Counted from the first letter of the stretch, positions 44,067-57,344 are shown. The stretch is 64,000 bases of DNA from Palaemon carinicauda (GCF_036898095.1 NC_090729.1:156176088-156240087); one strand, 5' to 3'. Notes: generated from the sequence alone by a model not told the origin. Translations and numbers: made by a program.

Positions 44067-45206
44067 AAAGGTATTATTCACTTATACCTATGTTTCTCAA
44101 TTGTACCGGTGAAATGGCAGCAAATTACTTTTCAGTCAGTGTAATTCCACAATACCTGAAATATCAAACTATTTCTTTGGTACAAAAATACTGAGCTAGC
44201 CATTTCCGTATAAGCTCCTCTATTATTAAGCTCTCCTAAAACATGGCAAAGAATTAAGCATTAATGAGGGCAAATAGTTATCAAAATCTAGTCTAACCCT
44301 TAAAGGAAAAATTTCAATTTAAAAGACCTACTTGAAAGGGCTAATCTAAAGAAAAACCAATTTTCTTATATGCCAAGAAGATTCATATAGGTAACACTTT
44401 CAAATAAAATTTTCAATAGTTCTATATAGGAAATTCTTGAACACAATGTATAGAGTTTTTCCACTGAGTATGAAAAATATAGATTAGATTAGAAGACAAC
44501 TCAATAGGCAATAGAAATGACAAGTACAACAGATAAAGAGAAAACTCATTGCATGAAGAAAATTCCGCAATAGAAATATTAAAAACCCAGAATGCTAAAA
44601 AAACGGGATCAGAGAAGTTATGAAAAGATGGGAAAATCATATTGAAATAATCAAATTGCAATAATAGGTAAAGGGCTATTTATTACATTCTGATAAACAC
44701 CAATAGTAACTTTAAATGCAAACTAAGTATTTTTGCTACAATAGTCTTAATTCATTTCATAGATTTTTTGGTAGTCTTTTCTATCATTTTTCTCCGAATC
44801 ATTTCGTTCTTGACTTTTCTTAATCTGTTTACTGTTGGCGTTTTATGTTCAACCTGTATGCAATTCCTTTCTTTCCTAGCTTCAAACAAGAGTTTCAAAT
44901 ACACCTGGAGGAAATCAAAGCATATAGTGTACACATTAGATCTTTTGACTAATCCCATCTTTGCCAGAAGCAAACCTACTCTTTACCTTGGAAGGATCAA
45001 GCAATATTTGTTAACTGTATTAAATAAGAATATTTCATATATCACATTGGACCAGATCAAAGTAAAAAAAAATCATTATGGGTTTTTATAAAAAGTAAAT
45101 GACTAGTTCCTCTTACATTTCAAAATAGATTTGTGTCATTCTAATAATTGAAAACCCATAGTTTCAACACTTTCTTTTGCATGAAGCTGAACATCTGACC
45201 AATCTG
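44067..45206. other. no gene recognised
   Basis: AT-rich. Overlapping frames at 44752-45091 on both strands show no domain content. Confidence 0.45.
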
Positions 45207-45417
45207 AAAAAAAAAAAAAAAAAAAAAAAATTCAAAACCTTTCAAGCTACAGTATACACATTCGCTATATTGGAAGCTACAGTATACAGATTCCCACTCT
45301 TACAAGTTATAGAGATTCCCACTCTTACAAGTTATAGAGATTCCCACTCTTACAAGTTATAGAGATTCCCACTCTTACAAGTTATAGAGATTCCCACTCT
45401 TACAAGTTATAGAGATT
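45207..45417. repeat. poly(A) and 25-bp tandem repeat
   Basis: A24 run (45207-45230), two AAGCTACAGTATACA copies, then about five copies of a 25-bp unit ATTCCCACTCTTACAAGTTA plus TAGAG to about 45417. Confidence 0.93.
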
Positions 45418-46029
45418 CACATTCTGAATCGCATTATGCAAGTACTTTCACAAATTTTATATTTCGCAGAAAAGACGTTCGTTATATGATAAGTCTTTCA
45501 TTGAATGACATGCAAAGATCTATTTAACGGCTTAGAAATAAAAACTTAGAACACTAAAGTAACTTATTAAATTTATAATATACCACAACAAAAAACGCAG
45601 CTGTTCCTAATCCACTGCAATATAAAAACCTCAGAAATGTCCTTATGTCTGAGGTCGGGCCATTTTCCATCAAGCTGACCAGTGCGGATTGGTAATGGGG
45701 GAGACTTGCTAGTCTCATCGTTCACAGCAAACCAACCTAGTATGGGTAACCATGACTAATACAACTTTGCTGATTTAAGGTATCTCCACTCAATGGCAAT
45801 AGACTGATAAATTACCCAAGTAAACTGTGCCGAAATCTATGAAGAAAAAACATTGTCACTTAATTTCCTTCTCTCTATAATATAAATATTTTATATTCTT
45901 TTCTATAGTAGACAATTTAGTTATTATTTCAGGTGCATTTACATTTGTCAACAAAATATCTGCCCATCAAAACTAAATTGATCCTAGAAATACTTTGCGA
46001 TAACTAACGCCAAACAATATGTTCATATA
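45418..46029. other. no gene seen
   Basis: Mixed AT-rich sequence; nothing recognised before the arm block resumes near 46030. Confidence 0.45.
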
Positions 46030-46332
46030 TAAAGGCATTTTCAAGTCTACATTTCCATTTACCTGAGCTGGATACCTATTGTACATTTAATATTCTTTTA
46101 TTAAGATTCTTTTTCTGATGTATTAGATTTCCCTATTACTGTGCCCCTTCTGATAATTAAAGTTGCATCAAAGTAATTCAGAAATTGTAGAAATTAAGAA
46201 ATAAATTATTTTACCAGGAATGACTCCCATTTAAATCTGCCCAAATTCTAACTCCTAATTTAAACGATAATCTTAATTTTAAAGTTTTAAAAGTTAAATT
46301 TAAAATAACATTCATTGTTATTTACATAACAG

Positions 46333-46535
46333 CCATGAAGGTAAAGTCACATGAAGTTTGTCCACCTACCAGTACTGAAGTTTTTGAATTTATGGGTCAC
46401 TTTCCAAGTGAAAGTTCTTTTAATCAATTTGCTCCACTTCACCTGAATGAAATCCTCCTTTTTAAAATTTCTTTAAGATTGTTTCCATCGAGTTCATCGT
46501 TCAAGCTTCAGCACCTCAATCGCTATCATCATTAA
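46333..46535 (+). other. exon-like conserved island, right-arm copy
   Basis: Open plus-strand frame MKVKSHEVCPPTSTEVFE, then FMGHFPSESSF, LNEILLFKISL and LQHLNRYHH, ending TAA. CCACCTACCAG near 46360 would serve as an acceptor. The whole block is the mirror of 32387-32630. I do not recognise the product. Confidence 0.4.
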
Positions 46536-47404
46536 AAGTCTGGAAAAGAAAACTGATTAATCAAACCAAATATTTCGGCAATTTTTTTCTGCCACCTAAA
46601 AGACTTCACTTGAAAACATTTATTACTAGCGAGAAAAAGTTGATCATTCTTATCTAGCAAGAAATGTATTTTGTTAACTAATAACTAAAATACTAAATTT
46701 CCATTATAACTTATGCCGAATATATCAATTTTTTAATTTTTTTTTTTTTTCAAAGAATCTTAATTTGCTAACCCGCTTAAACGGCATGACTAAAATAAAA
46801 AGTTTAACTTATGAAACTGCCGAAATAACTTTCGGACAAATTGAAAATTCAAATGTACAAATGTAATATTCATAAACTTAACAAAAACGCTAGTAACACT
46901 GACTTCCAAATTCCATATAAATCATTCTTTAAAGATTTTAAACATTTTGCGTCAAATTCCAAAAAGTTCATTCGCTTCATCCTCACTAATTCTGTGAAAA
47001 ACTTCTATACTTCTTTGTCAACATTAAAAAACCGAACTTTGTTTACTAATTCTAATAACAGGTAGTTGCGTCCAACTTAAAGTAAAGTTAAATGCAGTCA
47101 AAATCCCCAGGAAAGCTCAAATCTCTGAAAGTTGTCCCGAGAAATTTACGGTAGGTAAAACGTCACATTAACACCAAAATTGATCCTAAAAGCGGAAGAT
47201 AAAGTTGTAAAAAAAAAAAAAAATTAAGAGATAAACTTAGTTATTAGAACATTTCAGCGTTACTGAAGCCGACATTCTTGGTTAAATATTATAACAAAAT
47301 CGAAGACATGTAGGTTATCAATATCAAAACTAACCTTTTATGGAAGTGCTAAAGAAAAGTGAAAACTAGAAACTAAGTTTCTTTTGCAGAAAAATATTGT
47401 AATA

Positions 47405-48111
47405 TCACTCAATAGGGTAAATATAGGATACTTTGATTTCGAGCCTATTACATAAAACTTAAATTTTTTTCTATGCGTGTTTTACGCATTTCTTAATATG
47501 ATTATTGGTCAAACTACTCTTAAAGAGTTTTGGATCGCCATTCCTTAAGACAATAATGGGAGACTCCTGTGGTAAACCGTGGTTTATGGGTGAAGAAATT
47601 TCCAAAAAAAGTGATTTGCAGCAATAATTATTATTAGAAATGCAAAATAAACACAAGATGACCAGTTCGAAAAAAAATATAGTTAATTCAAGTAGCTGGA
47701 AATTAAAGCATTTGTCAATGATTCACTTCACTTCTAATGGTTTTTGCTCTGCCGTGTCTCTACGCTTGTGAAATTATTACATCACTGCTGTGTGTTCGCA
47801 AGCGGTTCATTTTGAACTACACTCAAGCCCCGTAGGTCATTATTTCAGGAATATTTTCACTTTCATATGAGCAACAAAAGCTATATATATATTGAAGGGA
47901 GAGCATTTTCAACAATAGAAAAACTAAATGGATTAAATTAAACTAAACTTTGGGTAGACATAGGATACCTTAATTTCTAGCCAAATACATGAACCATATA
48001 TTTTTCGTAATCGCTATCTTATGTTTCTTGCTTTTATGAACAGGATTATTTGGGCAAACAATGAGTTTTTGTACCCCCTTATAAAGAATTATGGGGACCC
48101 TAGTGGGAAAC

Positions 48112-48154
<43 letters not shown>

Positions 48155-48500
48155 ACGGGGGAATGCAAAAAAAAGGCGATTTGCAGCAATAATAAGGGAC
48201 CGAATTTAAAAATTAACACAAGAGAAGCGATTAAAAAGATATATGGTTCATATAAGTGGATGAAAATTAAAATTTTTATTTTCTGATTCACTTGGTCCTT
48301 CTAATGGTTTTTGCTCAGCAGTGGCTCGCTTCGCTTGCAAATAAAACTCACTGCTCCTATGTTCTGGTAAGTGGTAGGCATGTGCTGCGCACAGCAGCCC
48401 GTTGATAATTATTTCGGGGATATTTTTTCCTTTCACATGAGCAACAATAGCTATATACTAAACGGAAGGAGTTTTCATTCAAATCAATTACCAAAAGATT
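47405..48500. repeat. tandem segmental duplication, period about 540 bp
   Basis: 47405-47930 and 47940-48500 share, in order: ATAGGATAC(T/C)TT, TTGG(T/G)CAAAC, AATTATGGGGA/AATAATGGGAGA, GATTTGCAGCAATAAT, CTTCTAATGGTTTTTGCTC and CATATGAGCAACAA/CATGAGCAACAA. The second copy carries a T38 run (48116-48153). The left arm has one copy of the terminal part. Confidence 0.75.
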
Positions 48501-48984
48501 AAATTCGACTGAATTTCGAAATAACGATTTTACTTCGTTCTTGGAGAAGTCTCTCTGGTGAAGGTAGTCAAAGTTTAAACTGAAGGGAGTGGGGCGGGGT
48601 TGGAAAAAGGGCTGTTGGACAACATCAAGGAACTTATGAATACATATTTGGAAGCTCATAACTGGTTAAAAAAGCTAGGTAATAATTACATCCTAGAAAA
48701 AACTGCTTGTACAAGCGAATGCAAGCAACGCATGCACAATGCCAATAACTCCCCACCAGTCTTCTAAAACAATGGACAGAGAGAGACTTCACATTTTAAT
48801 CAACCGATACCAAGTTTCTATGCCCCAGCCCCCATTAATCAGAAAAATACCAATATAGCCAACACGTCCATTTCTTATAGCTAATTTCACTTCACTAGTA
48901 TTTATAACATCATTAAACAAAATTAGAAATAATTTTTACTTCCATCTTAAGAGACTTCATTTGATTATAGTCATGCTGGTGAAT
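48501..48984. other. no gene seen
   Basis: No recognisable coding or repeat content. Confidence 0.45.
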
Positions 48985-49225
48985 GCGGCTGATTCGGATC
49001 AGATTCGGTCCTAAGCTGATTCGGACCATGTATTTAGGCTGATTCGGATAACTAGTAAGGCTCATTTGGACCATTTTCTAGGCTGTTTTGAAATGTATGC
49101 TCAGTAATAGGTGTGTATATAAGGTCCGAATGAACCAACCATGAAGGGCCGCATCAGCCTTAATACAGGTCTGAAAGAGCCAGAAAACGGTCCGAGTCAG
49201 CCTGGTCCGAATCAGCCACGGTCCG
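48985..49225. repeat. clustered GGCTGATTCGGACC motif in both orientations
   Basis: GCTGATTCGGA occurs three times forward (about 48989, 49016, 49039). GGTCCGA(G/A)TCAGCC occurs twice in reverse complement (about 49188, 49202), with weaker copies between. The cluster can fold into a large imperfect hairpin. Confidence 0.8.
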
Positions 49226-49444
49226 TTTTAGAACCCAGGGAACTTGTGCATGAACCAGTCTCCCAATAGTAAACAGAGTGAGAAATATACTTCATTTTAA
49301 TCGACCGATACTCAAGTTTTTTGCCCAAGTCCCCATTAAATAGGTCAAACTACTCAGCAATTCCACTTACGGTAGTAAATGAAGTAAATCAGCAAAAAAA
49401 AAAAAAAAAAAAAAAAAATAAAAAAGTACTAAGATTGCTTACAA

Positions 49445-52400
49445 ATCACTACAAACCTTCACAAGAGTGTACCCAGTCACTAAACCTTCACAATTGTGTA
49501 ACAAGTCACTAAACCTTCACAAGTGTATAATTAGATTGACTAAACCACCACAAGTGTGTAACTAGATTGACTAAACCATCACAAGTGTGTAACTAGATTG
49601 ACTAAACCATCACAAGTGTGTAACTAGATTGACTAAACCATCCCAATCTTCACAAGGGTATACCCAGAGTTGCTAAACCTTCACGAGGGTGTACCCAGAG
49701 TTGCTAAACCTTCACGAGGGTGTACCCAGAGTTGCTAAACCTTCACGAGGGTGTACCCAGAGTTGCTAAACCTTCACGAGGGTGTACCCAGAGTTGCTAA
49801 ACCTTCACGAGGGTGTACCCAGAGTTGCTAAACCTTCACGAGGGTGTACCCAGAGTTGCTAAACCTTCACGTGGGTGAACCCAGAGTTGCTAAACCTTCA
49901 CGTGGGTGAACCCAGAGTTGCTAAACCTTCACGTGGGTGAACCCAGAGTTGCTAAACCTTCACGTGGGTGAACCCAGAGTTGCTAAACCTTCACGTGGGT
50001 GAACCCAGAGTTGCTAAACCTTCACGTGGGTGTACCCAGAGTTGCTAAACCTTCACGAGGGTGTACCCAGAGTTGCTAAACCTTCACGAGGGTGTACCCA
50101 GAGTTGCTAAACCTTCACGAGGGTGTACCCAAAGTTGCTAAACCTTCACGAGGGTGTACCCAAAGTTGCTAAACCTTCACGAGGGTGTACCCAGAGTTGC
50201 TAAATCTTCACGAGGGTGTACCCAGAGTTGCTAAATCTTCACGAGGGTGTACCCAGAGTTGCTAAACCTTCACGAGGGTGTACCCAGAGTTGCTAAACCT
50301 TCACGAGGGTGTACCCAGAGTTGCTAAACCTTCACGTGGGTGTACCCAGAGTTGCTAAACCTTCACAAGGGTGTACCCAGAGTTGCTAAACCTTCACAAG
50401 GGTGTACCCAGAGTTGCTAAACCTTCACGAGGGTGTACCCAGAGTTGCTAAACCTTCACGAGGGTGTACCCAGAGTTGCTAAACCTTCACGAGGGTGTAC
50501 CCAGATTAACTAAACCTTCACGAGGGTGTACCCAGATTAACTAAACCTTCACGAGGGTGTACCCAGAGTTGCTAAACCTTCACATGGGTGTACCCAGAGT
50601 TGCTAAATCTTCACAAGGGTGTAACAAGTCACTAAACCTTCACAAGTGTATAATTAGATTGACTAAACCATCACAAGTGTGTAACTAGATTGACTAAACC
50701 ATCACAAGTGTGTAACTAGATTGACTAAACCATCCCAATCTTCACAAGGGTATACCCAGAGTTGCTAAACCTTCACGAGGGTGTACCCAGAGTTGCTAAA
50801 CCTTCACGAGGGTGTACCCAGAGTTGCTAAACCTTCACGAGGGTGTACCCAGAGTTGCTAAACCTTCACGAGGGTGTACCCAGAGTTGCTAAACCTTCAC
50901 GTGGGTGAACCCAGAGTTGCTAAACCTTCACGTGGGGGAACCCAGAGTTGCTAAACCTTCACGTGGGTGAACCCAGAGTTGCTAAACCTTCACGTGGGTG
51001 AACCCAGAGTTGCTAAACCTTCACGTGGGTGAACCCAGAGTTGCTAAACCTTCACGTGGGTGAACCCAGAGTTACTAAACCTTCACGTGGGTGTACCCAG
51101 AGTTGCTAAACCTTCACGAGGGTGTACCCAGAGTTGCTAAACCTTCACGAGGGTGTACCCAGAGTTGCTAAACCTTCACGAGGGTGTACCCAGAGTTGCT
51201 AAATCTTCACGAGGGTGTACCCAGAGTTGCTAAACCTTCACGAGGGTGTACCCAGAGTTGCTAAACCTTCACGAGGGTGTACCCAGAGTTGCTAAACCTT
51301 CACGTGGGTGAACCCAGAGTTGCTAAACCTTCACGTGGGTGAACCCAGAGTTGCTAAACCTTCACGTGGGTGAACCCAGAGTTGCTAAACCTTCACGTGG
51401 GTGAACCCAGAGTTGCTAAACCTTCACGTGGGTGAACCCAGAGTTGCTAAACCTTCACGTGGGTGAACCCAGAGTTGCTAAACCTTCACGTGGGTGTACC
51501 CAGAGTTGCTAAACCTTCACGTGGGTGTACCCAGAGTTGCTAAACCTTCACGAGGGTGTACCCAGAGTTGCTAAACCTTCACGAGGGTGTACCCAGAGTT
51601 GCTAAACCTTCACGAGGGTGTACCCAAAGTTGCTAAACCTTCACGAGGGTGTACCCAAAGTTGCTAAACCTTCACGAGGGTGTACCCAGAGTTGCTAAAT
51701 CTTCACGAGGGTGTACCCAGAGTTGCTAAATCTTCACGAGGGTGTACCCAGAGTTGCTAAACCTTCACGAGGGTGTACCCAGAGTTGCTAAACCTTCACG
51801 AGGGTGTACCCAGAGTTGCTAAACCTTCACGAGGGTGTACCCAGAGTTGCTAAACCTTCACGTAGGTGTACCCAGAGTTGCTAAACCTTCACAAGGGTGT
51901 ACCCAGAGTTGCTAAACCTTCACAAGGGTGTACCCAGAGTTGCTAAACCTTCACGAGGGTGTACCCAGAGTTGCTAAACCTTCACGAGGGTGTACCCAGA
52001 GTTGCTAAACCTTCACGAGGGTGTACCCAGATTAACTAAACCTTCACGAGGGTGTACCCAGATTAACTAAACCTTCACGAGGGTGTACCCAGAGTTGCTA
52101 AACCTTCACATGGGTGTACCCAGAGTTGCTAAATCTTCACAAGGGTGTAACAAGTCACTAAACCTTCACAAGTGTATAATTAGATTGACTAAACCATCAC
52201 AAGTGTGTAACTAGATTGACTAAACCATCACAAGTGTGTAACTAGATTGACTAAACCATCCCAATCTTCACAAGGGTATACCCAGAGTTGCTAAACCTTC
52301 ACGAGGGTGTACCCAGAGTTGCTAAACCTTCACGAGGGTGTACCCAGAGTTGCTAAACCTTCACGAGGGTGTACCCAGAGTTGCTAAACCTTCACGAGGG

Positions 52401-53150
52401 TGTACCCAGAGTTGCTAAACCTTCACGTGGGTGAACCCAGAGTTGCTAAACCTTCACGTGGGGGAACCCAGAGTTGCTAAACCTTCACGTGGGTGAACCC
52501 AGAGTTGCTAAACCTTCACGTGGGTGAACCCAGAGTTGCTAAACCTTCACGTGGGTGAACCCAGAGTTGCTAAACCTTCACGTGGGTGAACCCAGAGTTA
52601 CTAAACCTTCACGTGGGTGTACCCAGAGTTGCTAAACCTTCACGAGGGTGTACCCAGAGTTGCTAAACCTTCACGAGGGTGTACCCAGAGTTGCTAAACC
52701 TTCACGAGGGTGTACCCAGAGTTGCTAAATCTTCACGAGGGTGTACCCAGAGTTGCTAAACCTTCACGAGGGTGTACCCAGAGTTGCTAAACCTTCACGA
52801 GGGTGTACCCAGAGTTGCTAAATCTTCACGAGGGTGTACCCAGAGTTGCTAAACCTTCACGTGGGTGTACCCAGAGTTGCTAAACCTTCACAAGGGTGTA
52901 CCCAGAGTTGCTAAACCTTCACAAGGGTGTACCCAGAGTTGCTAAACCTTCACAAGGGTGTACCCAGAGTTGCTAAACCTTCACGAGGGTGTACCCAGAT
53001 TAACTAAACCTTCACGAGGGTGTACCCAGAGTTACTAAACCTTCACATGGGTGTACCCAGAGTTACTAAACCTTCACATGGGTGTACCCAGAGTTGCTAA
53101 ATCTTCACAAGGGTGTACCCAGAGTTGCTAACCCTTCACAAGTGTCTAAC
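49445..53150. repeat. 31-bp minisatellite with ~1.53 kb higher-order period, right arm
   Basis: Unit GTACCCAGAGTTGCTAAACC plus TTCACGAGGGT, more than 100 copies with variants (GTGGGTGAACCC, CAAGGG, GATTAACT). A marker block with ACAAGTCACTAAACC and TAACTAGATTGAC occurs at 49501, 50623 and 52150, and variant order repeats between blocks. The second block is 1527 bp and the first 1122 bp. There are no unique spacers. Confidence 0.95.
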
Positions 53151-53524
53151 CAGAGTCGCTAAACCTTCAAAAGTGTAACCAGAGTCGCTAAACCTTCAAA
53201 AGTGTAACCAGAGTCGCTAAACCTTCAAAAGTGTCTAACCAGAGTCGCTAAACCTTCAAAAGTGTCTAACCAGAGTCGCTAAACCTTCGAAAGTGTCTTA
53301 ACCAGAGTCGCTGAACCTTCAAAAGTGTCTAACCAGAGTCGCTAAACCTTAAAAACATTTGTCACTAAACCTTCACAAGTGTGTAACCAAAGTCACTAAA
53401 CCTTCACAAGTGTGTAACCAGAGTTGCTAAACCTTCACAAGTGTATAACTAAACCTTCACAAGTGTAAACAGTCACTAAGCCTTCACAAGTGTAAAAAGT
53501 GTCACTAAGCCTTCCCAAGTCTGT
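53151..53524. repeat. 31-bp minisatellite variants, transitional
   Basis: CTTCAAAAGTGTCTAACCAG-type units, then CTTCACAAGTGTGTAACCAA units that are the reverse complement of the left-arm theme. Confidence 0.9.
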
Positions 53525-53944
53525 AACCAACGTCACAACCTTCCCAAGTCTGTAACCAAAGTCACAACCTTCCTAAGTCTGTAACGAACGTCACAACCTT
53601 CCTAAGTCTGTAACGAACGTCACAACCTTCCTTAGTCTGTAACCAACGTCACAACCTTCCTTAGTCTGTAACCAACGTCACAACCTTCCTTAGTCTGTAA
53701 CCAACGTCACAACCTTCCTAAGTCTGTAACGAACGTCACAACCTTCCTAAGTCTGTAACGAACGTCACAACCTTCCTAAGTCTGTAACGAACGTCACAAC
53801 CTTCCTAAGTCTGTAACGAACGTCACAACCTTCCTAAGTCTGTAACGAACGTCACAACCTTCCTAAGTCTGTAACGAACGTCACAACCTTCCTTAGTCTG
53901 TAACCAACGTCACAACCTTCCTAAGTCTGTAACGAACGTCACAA
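53525..53944. repeat. 29-bp CACAACC minisatellite, block 1
   Basis: Unit CACAACCTTCCTAAGTCTG plus TAACGAACGT, about 14 copies. A similar short array precedes each 1.44 kb segment. Confidence 0.95.
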
Positions 53945-55380
53945 CCTAGACAAAAAAAAAAAAAAAAAAAAAAAAAAACTTCAGAGTAAACGATGTGCTT
54001 TTAACGAATTACCTTTATTTCCACAAAATAAGCTATTCTGCTGTAATGAACAACACCCTTCCCAAAGGACAGGTGAGAACCTGGGATTTTGGGTGTGCGA
54101 AAATAGGGCAAAACATGATTATTTAACACGAGATTTGTAAAGGGATACAGAACCAAACAGACCCACCTAACTTAGTAGTTCCCAGGTCACAACTCCTAAC
54201 AAGGGGCAAGCGCTCCGGATCCCCATTCCTAAGTCACAAACCTTCCCAGATCACAACCCCAAGCCCGGGGACTTTTTTTTCTCCCCCGATCCCTCTTCTC
54301 AGATCATTAACAAAAAGTAATTCAAATAAATCTTCACACATGATAAACCAAATCACAAATAATTCCTTATCTTATGGTTGACACTTCAAGTCTAGACAAT
54401 CCCAACAGAAGCGTTGTACTAGTAAAGTTATCCCATATATCTATAACAAAGTTTCGAAATAGATTGTACAGTACTTCCCTCTTGTCCTTTGTTCACTAAA
54501 GGCGTTCCGGTTTAGTCAATCCTACAAATAAACCATAGCACTTGCAACACTTTTCCTGAAGAGTTAAGTATCTTTAGTATATTCATCGACTAGTTCAATA
54601 TAACCACTAGAAAAATAAGAAAATGATTCATAACCAACTTGCACTGCACACCATCCGTAGAAATTAGGTTTTTGTCAAAATCAATGCCAATAAGTCCAGC
54701 CGCTGCCTTTGCCATAGCAACTACACTTATGGCGGCTTTCCTTCATTCCAATTATTCAGTCAAGCACTGATACCAGTGGACATTAAGGTAACTTTATTAC
54801 TCCGCTGAAATCTTTGTAGAACTGCTTTCTACTTAGGTTGTTCGTAATAGGTTATGAAGCCGTTACGACATAAGGATGTCACAGCTCTCGGCCAATTAAC
54901 TATAATTGGAACTGCTTGTATTTGCGTAAGAAAGTGAGACAAGGGGCTCATTAAAAGTAAACATTACCATAGAGGAAACGTCTCAACCGACTTGAGGAAA
55001 ACTGAGGTAAAACTTATCAATCATCATTAATTCTACCTCGTTCAATCGAATAAAAGCTATCTATAGAGTTTTTCAAATTCTCTTTCCATGTAGGTGATTA
55101 TTATTTATTTCAATATTGAGGGCAGCATGCTTCTAAAGTTTTACCGAGGATCCCCATATTTCGGTAGTAAATTTTCCCCATCCATACCAATAGTTCCCGC
55201 TGGGTGTCCCCTATTACCTAGGATATATTAGGTGTATCTTAATATTTTTTTTTGCGAGGAAATTAAAGGTCATTAAAAAAAAAACTCGAGTCTTCCTATA
55301 TATAACCCATTTTTTTCATTAGTAATGTTTGCACCCCCTCCCCAGTTTTACTAAAATAATACCCACACGTGTGTACTCTG
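53945..55380. repeat. 1.44 kb non-satellite segment, copy 1
   Basis: Begins CCTAGAC plus poly(A) and ends GTGTACTCTG. It contains a GC-rich stretch with GCGCTCCGGATCCCC and CCCACCTAACTTAG, the reverse complement of the unit at 29580-29810. No ORF of note. The only differences from copies 2 and 3 that I saw are homopolymer lengths and one base (GCTATTCTGC versus GCTATTCCGC). Confidence 0.95.
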
Positions 55381-57344
55381 AGTCACAACCTACACAAGTC
55401 CGTAACCAAAGTCACTACCTTCACAAGTCCGTAACCAAAGTCACAACCTTCAAAAGTCCGTAACCAAAGTCACTACCAGCACAAGTCCGTAACCAAAGTC
55501 ACTACCTTCACAAGTCCGTAACCAAAGTCACTACCAGCACAAGTCCGTAACCAAAGTCACTACCAGCACAAGTCCATAACCAAAGTCACTACCAGCACAA
55601 GTAAGTAACCAAAGTCACTACCAGCACAAGTCCGTAACCAAAGTCACTACCAGCACAAGTCCGTAGCCAGAGTCACAAACTACACAAGTCCGTAACCAAA
55701 GTCACTACCAGCACAAGTCCGTAACCAAAGTCACTACCAGCACAAGTCCGTAACTAAAGTCACTACCTTCACAAGTCCGTAGACAAAGTCACTACCTGCA
55801 CAAGTCCGTAGACAAAGTCACTACCTGCACAAGTCCGTAACCAGAGTCACTACCTGCACAAGTCCGTAACCAGAGTCACTACCTTCACAAGTCCGTAACC
55901 AAAGTCACTACCTTCACAAGTCCGTAATCAAAGTCACTACCAGCACAAGTCCGTAACCAAAGTCACTACCTTCACAAGTCCGTAACCAAAGTCACTACCT
56001 TCACAAGTCCGTAACCAAAGTCACTACCAGCACAAGTCCGTAACCAAAGTCACTACCAGCACAAGTCCGTAACCAAAGTCACTACCAGCACAAGGCCGTA
56101 ACCAAAGTCACTACCAGCACAAGTCCGTAACCAAAGTCACTACCAGCACAAGTCCGTAACCAAAGTCACAACCTTCACAAGTCCGTAACCAAAGTCACAA
56201 CCTTCACAAGTCCGTAACCAGAGTCACTGCCAGCACAAGTCCGTAACCAGAGTCACTACCTTCACAAGTCCGTAACCAAAGTCACTACCTTCACAAGTCT
56301 GTAATCAAAGTCACTACCAGCACAAGTCCGTAACCAAAGTCACTACCTTCACAAGTCCGTAACCAAAGTCACTACCTTCACAAGTCCGTAACCAAAGTCA
56401 CTACCAGCACAAGTCCGTAACCAAAGTCACTACCTTCACAAGTCCGTAACCAAAGTCACTACCTTCACAAGTCCGTAACCAAAGTCACTACCTTCACAAG
56501 TCCGTAACCAAAGTCACAACCTTCACAAGTCCGTAACCAGAGTCACTGCCAGCACAAGTCCGTAACCAGAGTCACTACCTTCACAAGTCCGTAACCAAAG
56601 TCACTACCTTCACAAGTCTGTAATCAAAGTCACTACCAGCACAAGTCACTACCTTCACAAGTCTGTAATCAAAGTCACTACCAGCACAAGTCCGTAACCA
56701 AAGTCACTACCTTCACAAGTCCGTAACCAAAGTCACTACCTTCACAAGTCCGTAACCAAAGTCACTACCAGCACAAGTCCGTAACCAAAGTCACTACCTT
56801 CACAAGTCCGTAACCAAAGTCACTACCTTCACAAGTCCGTAACCAAAGTCACTACCTTCACAAGTCCGTAACCAAAGTCACTACCTTCACAAGTCCGTAA
56901 CCAAAGTCACTACCTTCACAAGTCCGTAACCAAAGTCACTACCTTCACAAGTCCGTAACCAAAGTCACTACCTTCACAAGTCCGTAACCAAAGTCACTAC
57001 CTTCACAAGTCCGTAATCAAAGTCACTACCAGCACAAGTCCGTAACCAAAGTCACTACCTTCACAAGTCCGTAACCAAAGTCACTACCTTCACAAGTCCG
57101 TAACCAAAGTCACTACCAGCACAAGTCCGTAACCAAAGTCACTACCTTCACAAGTCCGTAACCAAAGTCACTACCTTCACAAGTCCGTAACCAAAGTCAC
57201 TACCTTCACAAGTCCGTAACCAAAGTCACTACCTTCACAAGGCCGTAACCAAAGTCACTACCAGCACAAGGCCGTAACCAAAGTCACTACCAGCACAAGT
57301 CCGTAACCAAAGTCACTACCAGCACAAGTCCGTAACCAAAGTCA
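55381..57344. repeat. 29-bp CACAAGTCCG minisatellite, block 2
   Basis: Unit CACAAGTCCGTAACCAAAGT plus CACTACCTT or CACTACCAG, about 67 copies, with a reproducible order of variants at its start. Confidence 0.96.

Larger units (their letters stand above)
38855..53945. repeat. right arm of giant diverged inverted duplication
   Basis: Reverse-complement partner of 28430-37500; block pairs are given with the left arm. It is longer than the left arm because of extra sequence at 40.9-46.0 kb (52-bp repeat array, candidate exons, 25-bp repeats), a tandem duplication at 47405-48500 and expansion of the minisatellite. Confidence 0.85.

Noticed and set aside
44752..45091. Overlapping ~100- and 73-codon frames on opposite strands
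   Set aside because: AT-rich, mutually overlapping, no domain features, no counterpart in the other arm.
49445..57344. CRISPR-like array of 29-31 bp units
   Set aside because: The repeats are contiguous with no unique spacers, the genome is eukaryotic and no cas genes are present; these are minisatellites.
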